Assembly: GCF_023973825.1 (NCBI RefSeq)
Contig: NC_090126.1
Span: 1,225,001 to 1,289,000, forward strand
DNA length: 64,000 nt
DNA from: Plasmodium brasilianum
Lineage: Eukaryota; Apicomplexa; Aconoidasida; Haemosporida; Plasmodiidae
Direction: 5' to 3'
Made by a program: the position numbers and the translations under genes. The notes under the pieces were generated by a model. The model was not told the DNA's origin, searched no databases, and saw only the letters and a program-made list of their open reading frames with translations. Below, piece after piece: positions 59,892 through 64,000 of this stretch (its first letter is position 1; each line of letters opens with the position of its first letter).

Positions 59892-61556
59892 TCAGCCGTT
59901 TTTATCCTGGTCTATGTTCTTTTTCACATTTTTCACATTTTTCAGCCAATATAATTTTCTTTCATATTTGGACGGTTTTCCTGAAAAAACAATTCTTCTA
60001 GGAATTCTGTTAAAATTTTCATCATCTGGATTATATTCTGAATAGACTATATCATGCGTATTCTTTTTTAACAATAAACATCTTCCTCCCTGTTTTATAA
60101 TTTCTCTAGCAGCCTTAACGGTATATGCATGAGCTTTCACCAAAACATCTTTTGCATAATATTTGAAATCAAAACCATGTTTCATTTTAAATTTTTTTAA
60201 ATTACAGCCAACAACTTTTATTGGATGCTTTCTTTTATACTTTCCTATTTTTAACCCTAGTTTGTCTATTACATTCCAATCAATTTCAAGATGCTTTTTT
60301 TCCCCACTTCTTGTATAAGCTAAATTAATTAAATTTAGTGGAATTAATTCATATTCATATCTGTTAAATCTATGACCAGGTCCAAGTGGAGCAGAAACAA
60401 ATTTTGGTAATTTTCTATATAATGGTGTTTGTCCTCCTTCAAAACCAATGGGTATAGAACCACCACTTCTACTTTTCTGTCCTTTCATTCCTCTTCCTGA
60501 TGATCCTCCTCTTTTACTACCTACACCTCTTCCTTTTCTTTTTTTTTTTTTCTCTCCTAGACCTGGAATATTAAATGGAGTAATGAAATATTCATTTTCT
60601 TCTCTATTTCCACCAACTACTGTTGATTTCCAATATATATCAGCTTTTAGTTTCATATTATCTATTAATGGATAAACAGCCTTAGGCCAATCCATTTGTG
60701 TCAAATCCCAAACTAAGGGTGTTTTGGTTTGTTCATAATGTGCATCCATAATTTTTTTTATTCCTAATTTAATAGCTTCTTCTTGATATTTTAAATTTAT
60801 TTCATTAATTTTTTCATTAATATTTTCTCTCAGTTTTACTAAAAGCTCATTTTTTTCATCATATATTAAATGTTGATTTTTTTCTATTTTTTCTATTTCT
60901 TTCATTATAGGATATATTGCTTCCTCCATTTCCTTCAAAACTTTTTGTAAAAAGTTTCTCTGTTCATCATTATATGAGGATTTAAATGTGCCATTCTTTA
61001 AATCTTCCTCTAACTTTTTAAACTGATTTTTTCTTAATTTTAATTTTCTATTTATTAATGCTTTGTATTTTCTATCTACCAATTTTTTTTCTTCTTTTAA
61101 TTCTTTAAACATGGTATTGGCTCGACCTATCTTGAAGCTTCCGTCAAGCATGCTCCCAAAAATACTCTCCAGTTCTTTCCTCTCGTTTCTACCATTGCCA
61201 TTGCTACCATCTCCACTACTGTCATTACTGCTTCCCCTGCTGTTCTGATCCCAGTTACGCTCTCTTTTCCTTCTCTCTCTTGCCAATTTTTCTTCTTCTA
61301 AATCGAAATTTATGTTAAATTGTCTTTTTACTTTACCTAACAAACTGTTGATTGTATCTATGGTGTTGTATTTTTCTTCTACTTCCTCCTCTTTAAATAT
61401 ATGTACTACGTTCTTCTTATCTTTTGTAAGCGTCTTCTTATGCTTTTCTTTCATTACATTCCTACCCATCAAGTTGAAATATTTTCCTTTGTTTTCATTT
61501 ATTACATAGCCCTTTATAAACATAGCACACAATAATAACAGTAATATGCGTCTCAT
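59892..61556 (-). CDS. apicoplast-type 50S ribosomal protein L15 (uL15)
   Basis: A single exon of 554 residues. The N-terminus has a signal peptide ([18 protein letters not shown]) followed by a Lys/Asn-rich stretch without many acidic residues, the usual bipartite apicoplast leader. A long Lys/Glu-rich coiled region (about residues 60-270) precedes the uL15 core: [76 protein letters not shown] and [26 protein letters not shown]. These are bacterial-type uL15 motifs. It is much longer than bacterial L15 (about 145 residues) because of the N-terminal extension and a C-terminal tail of about 45 residues. Role: apicoplast large ribosomal subunit. Targeting is inferred from the leader. Confidence 0.93.
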   Translation of the reverse strand: MRRILLLLLCAMFIKGYVINENKGKYFNLMGRNVMKEKHKKTLTKDKKNVVHIFKEEEVEEKYNTIDTINSLLGKVKRQFNINFDLEEEKLARERRKRERNWDQNSRGSSNDSSGDGSNGNGRNERKELESIFGSMLDGSFKIGRANTMFKELKEEKKLVDRKYKALINRKLKLRKNQFKKLEEDLKNGTFKSSYNDEQRNFLQKVLKEMEEAIYPIMKEIEKIEKNQHLIYDEKNELLVKLRENINEKINEINLKYQEEAIKLGIKKIMDAHYEQTKTPLVWDLTQMDWPKAVYPLIDNMKLKADIYWKSTVVGGNREENEYFITPFNIPGLGEKKKKRKGRGVGSKRGGSSGRGMKGQKSRSGGSIPIGFEGGQTPLYRKLPKFVSAPLGPGHRFNRYEYELIPLNLINLAYTRSGEKKHLEIDWNVIDKLGLKIGKYKRKHPIKVVGCNLKKFKMKHGFDFKYYAKDVLVKAHAYTVKAAREIIKQGGRCLLLKKNTHDIVYSEYNPDDENFNRIPRRIVFSGKPSKYERKLYWLKNVKNVKKNIDQDKNG

Positions 61557-61790
61557 TTTATTAATATCATTTTATTAATATCGTTTTATTAATAACATTT
61601 TAGTAATATCATTTTATTAATATCATTTTATTAATATCATTTTATTAATATCATTTTATTAATATCATTTTATTAATATCATTTTATTAATATCGTTTTA
61701 TTAATATCGTTTTATTAATATCATTTTAGTAATATCATTTTAGTAATATCATTTTAGTAATATCATTTTAGTAATATCATTGTAATTTTC
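61557..61790. repeat. 15-bp minisatellite abutting the apicoplast uL15 start codon
   Basis: About sixteen units of ATTTTATTAATATC plus one base, with ATTTTAGTAATATC variants clustered at the distal end. The array begins immediately next to the start codon (61554-61556), so it probably forms the 5' UTR or core promoter. Confidence 0.93.
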
Positions 61791-62049
61791 CTTTCGCATT
61801 AAATAACTTAGTTTTTCTTCTTCTCTCTCCTTTTTGTAGTCGCATTGTGTGTTGAGTCTTATCGCTATATAATATACGCATACTTCTTATGTACATGAGT
61901 ATACGCACATTTTTAAGGTATGCTTCCCTAACCTAAACACGAACAATTTTGTCCTTGCGCGAACGAGCTTTTGCTTATATACAAATATACCTATTTAACC
62001 TGCCCCAATAATAAACACTCCATGTGTATACGTGTACATAAAAACAAAT

Positions 62050-62205
62050 TCACTTATATATACATACATATATATATACATACATATATACATACATATA
62101 TATATACATACATATATATACACATACATATATATATACATACATATATATACACATACATATATATATACATACATATATACATACATATATATATACA
62201 CATAC
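62050..62205. repeat. CATACATATATATA low-complexity array
   Basis: Irregular tandem CATACATATATA units between the two divergent promoters; open in several frames, giving Tyr/Ile/His-rich spurious ORFs. Confidence 0.9.
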
Positions 62206-62578
62206 ATACGTGCACTTACGCATAATACTTATCGTGCAGCTCATTAGTTAGTGGATTAAACTGCAATAAGTGGTTTTCTTCAAATCCATTTGTTATGACT
62301 TGTTCATAAAAAAATGCATTCGACGAATACTTTTAGATAAAATTAAAGATTCAATCTTTTTTATTCTGTTATTTTTACATTATGCTATTTTGTTATGCTT
62401 TTTTTTTTTTTTTTTTTTTTTGCTTCCCTTAATTATATTATTTTTGCATTGTTAAGAGGAGCTGCCTTCACGGGATAAGATAACTACATAATCGAGTCGC
62501 TTAAGGGGTACGGTAATTAGCCAGCTTGCAAATTGAAATATGGCAAAGCTTGTACGACTATATTACAAGTAAACAACC

Positions 62579-62628
<50 letters not shown>

Positions 62629-62889
62629 TTATGTATGCATGTATATACGTATGTATGTATGTATGTAACTACATATGTACCAACATGAAAGTATTTTTCT
62701 TTAAATAAAAGCCCATTGTGCATCCCGTTAAATACGGAATAATGGGACAATTTTTTGAGAATATTCAACGACCATATTTATATTTACGTAATGCTTTGAT
62801 TTGCTATGAAAAAAAAATTGTACCCATTTGAACCGCACTTAAAGGAAACTTTTCTTACCTTAACAAAAAAAGGTTTTTTCGATAATATA

Positions 62890-63000
62890 TATATAGATAG
62901 ATAGATAGATAGATAGATATAGATATAGATATATAGATATTTATAGATAGATATATATAGATAGATATTTATAGATAGATATATATAGATAGATATTTTT
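62890..63000. repeat. GATA/ATAG-rich microsatellite
   Basis: Tandem GATA followed by longer GATAGATATTTATA-type units, upstream of the archease gene. Confidence 0.88.
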
Positions 63001-63243
63001 ATATATAACCATTTCTCTAATCCATTTTTGTTTAAATATGTTGAAGGCACATGTATGTTTCCATGTATGTGTATATGCATATAAAAATTAAAGAGAAAAA
63101 AAGAGATAGAGCATAGGATTTTGCACTAGTAATTTACGAAAATTTCTTTCTGCAGATAAACGACCGTACGGTCATACTGTTTTAGTTGCCCTGCTATTGC
63201 GGAACTGTAATTCTACTGCTATATGCATGTGCAAATATTATAT

Positions 63244-63297
<54 letters not shown>

Positions 63298-63390
63298 ATA
63301 TATTTGTATTTGTATTTTCTCCTCTTGTTTACTCTTTCACTCTTTTCCCCTTTCATCTTCTGCTCCTATGCGAATACACGCACATAAAAC

Positions 63391-63993
63391 ATGAGCGACT
63401 TTATGAAGAAGGATATTATTTCACTACCACAGCGAAATAGGAGACGAATCAGTGCAAGATATTCAAGTGATGAAGATTACTCAGATGATGCTAATGAAAG
63501 TAACAATGAAGGTAGTGACGATATGGAAAAGGATCGAGAAAAACTGTATGGCATCACATTAGAAAAGATTTACAAATACGAATACCTTGATCACACAGCA
63601 GATATAATTTTACATAGTTATGGAAACAATTTAATGGAGTGTTTTGAGTCTATATGTATTTCCATGTTTAATTATATGTGTAATTTAAATAAAGTGGAAT
63701 TAAAAATAAGAAAAAAAGTAATTGTACATGGTGATAATTTAGATGATTTACTTTTTAAATTTTTAAATGAATTTCATTTTTTATATGGAAGCGAATATTT
63801 TATTTGTAAAAGGATTGATATACTTACTTTTGATACTAAGACTTTTTTTATAAAAGCAGTTGGATATGGGGAAACATTCTCTTCATTCAAACATGAAGGT
63901 GGTACAGAAATAAAAGCAATAACAAAACATGAATTGAAAATTATTTCAAATGAGGAAGGTGAGTGCGAAATTTTTGTTTTAGTCGACATTTAA
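63391..63993 (+). CDS. archease (tRNA ligase RtcB cofactor)
   Basis: An intact single-exon frame of 200 residues ending in LVDI and TAA at 63993. After an about 65-residue acidic Ser/Asp/Asn N-terminal extension the archease fold is clear: YKYEYLDHTADIILHSYGNN, LMECFESICISMFNYM, VIVHGDNLDDLLFKFLNEF, FFIKAVGYGETFSSFKHEGG and TEIKAITKHEL, then EIFVLVDI. These match human archease position for position, including the HTAD and terminal VxxDI metal-binding acidic residues. Role: promotes guanylylation and turnover of the RtcB RNA ligase in tRNA splicing. The start ATG at 63391 is 23 bases after a CTTCTGCTCC stretch; no earlier in-frame ATG exists. Confidence 0.95.
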   Translation: MSDFMKKDIISLPQRNRRRISARYSSDEDYSDDANESNNEGSDDMEKDREKLYGITLEKIYKYEYLDHTADIILHSYGNNLMECFESICISMFNYMCNLNKVELKIRKKVIVHGDNLDDLLFKFLNEFHFLYGSEYFICKRIDILTFDTKTFFIKAVGYGETFSSFKHEGGTEIKAITKHELKIISNEEGECEIFVLVDI

Positions 63994-64000
63994 GGTGAGT

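Larger units (their letters stand above)
61557..63390. other. divergent intergenic region, apicoplast uL15 / archease
   Basis: This 1.8-kb region separates two divergent 5' ends. It contains a 15-bp array directly upstream of uL15 (61557-61790), a CATATATATA-type array (62050-62205), TA runs (62581-62620, 63252-63292) and a GATA-rich stretch (62880-63000). No gene is seen. Confidence 0.7.

Overview
The window is a piece of a Plasmodium nuclear chromosome. The base composition is strongly AT-rich, proteins are interrupted by Asn/Ser/Lys low-complexity tracts, homopolymer A/T runs of 15-30 bases are common, genes have few or many short GT-AG introns, and several families present are apicomplexan-specific (multi-exon plasmepsin IX, CPW-WPC, ApiAP2). 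Gene content and order match, from memory, the P. falciparum chromosome 14 block around PF3D7_1428800-1430300. The coding sequence is less AT-extreme than P. falciparum, so a P. malariae- or P. ovale-like species is my guess; this is not proven.

Layout, left to right. The 3' part of a PPIP5K/VIP1-type phosphatase gene (1-6075, +, truncated by the window edge). Plasmepsin IX, 8 exons (6906-10627, -). A weak candidate for a tiny secreted protein (about 11360-12003, -). The PP2A activator PTPA, 5 exons (12258-14250, -). Loose coding exons of an unrecognised spliced gene (14712-15595, -). A 3-exon four-helix membrane protein that looks like a voltage-sensor domain (17029-18419, +). A RecQ/WRN helicase broken by a homopolymer frameshift (18686-22983, -). 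Beta-COP, 3 exons (25285-29905, -). A mitochondrial-type uL15 (32633-33817, +). A BAP31-like ER protein (34319-34957, -). DPH2 (36762-38753, -). A giant TRM3/TARBP1-type SpoU methyltransferase (39678-47273, -). A small membrane ORF (47412-47669, -). A CPW-WPC gene of at least 13 exons (about 49486-53257, +). An AP2-O3-type transcription factor (56180-58813, +). An apicoplast-type uL15 (59892-61556, -). Archease (63391-63993, +).

These are mostly conserved housekeeping genes with no operon logic. The themes are RNA and translation (two organellar uL15 proteins, diphthamide synthesis, tRNA ribose methylation, archease for the RtcB ligase), secretory traffic (beta-COP, BAP31-like), and parasite-specific invasion or sexual-stage biology (plasmepsin IX, CPW-WPC, AP2-O3). 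Intergenic regions are AT-rich, and nearly every large one carries a 9-25 bp minisatellite; several introns do too. The items most worth checking are the voltage-sensor-like protein, two homopolymer frameshifts in otherwise intact genes, and three candidate small or spliced genes. I saw no mobile element, CRISPR array, rRNA or tRNA that I could support.
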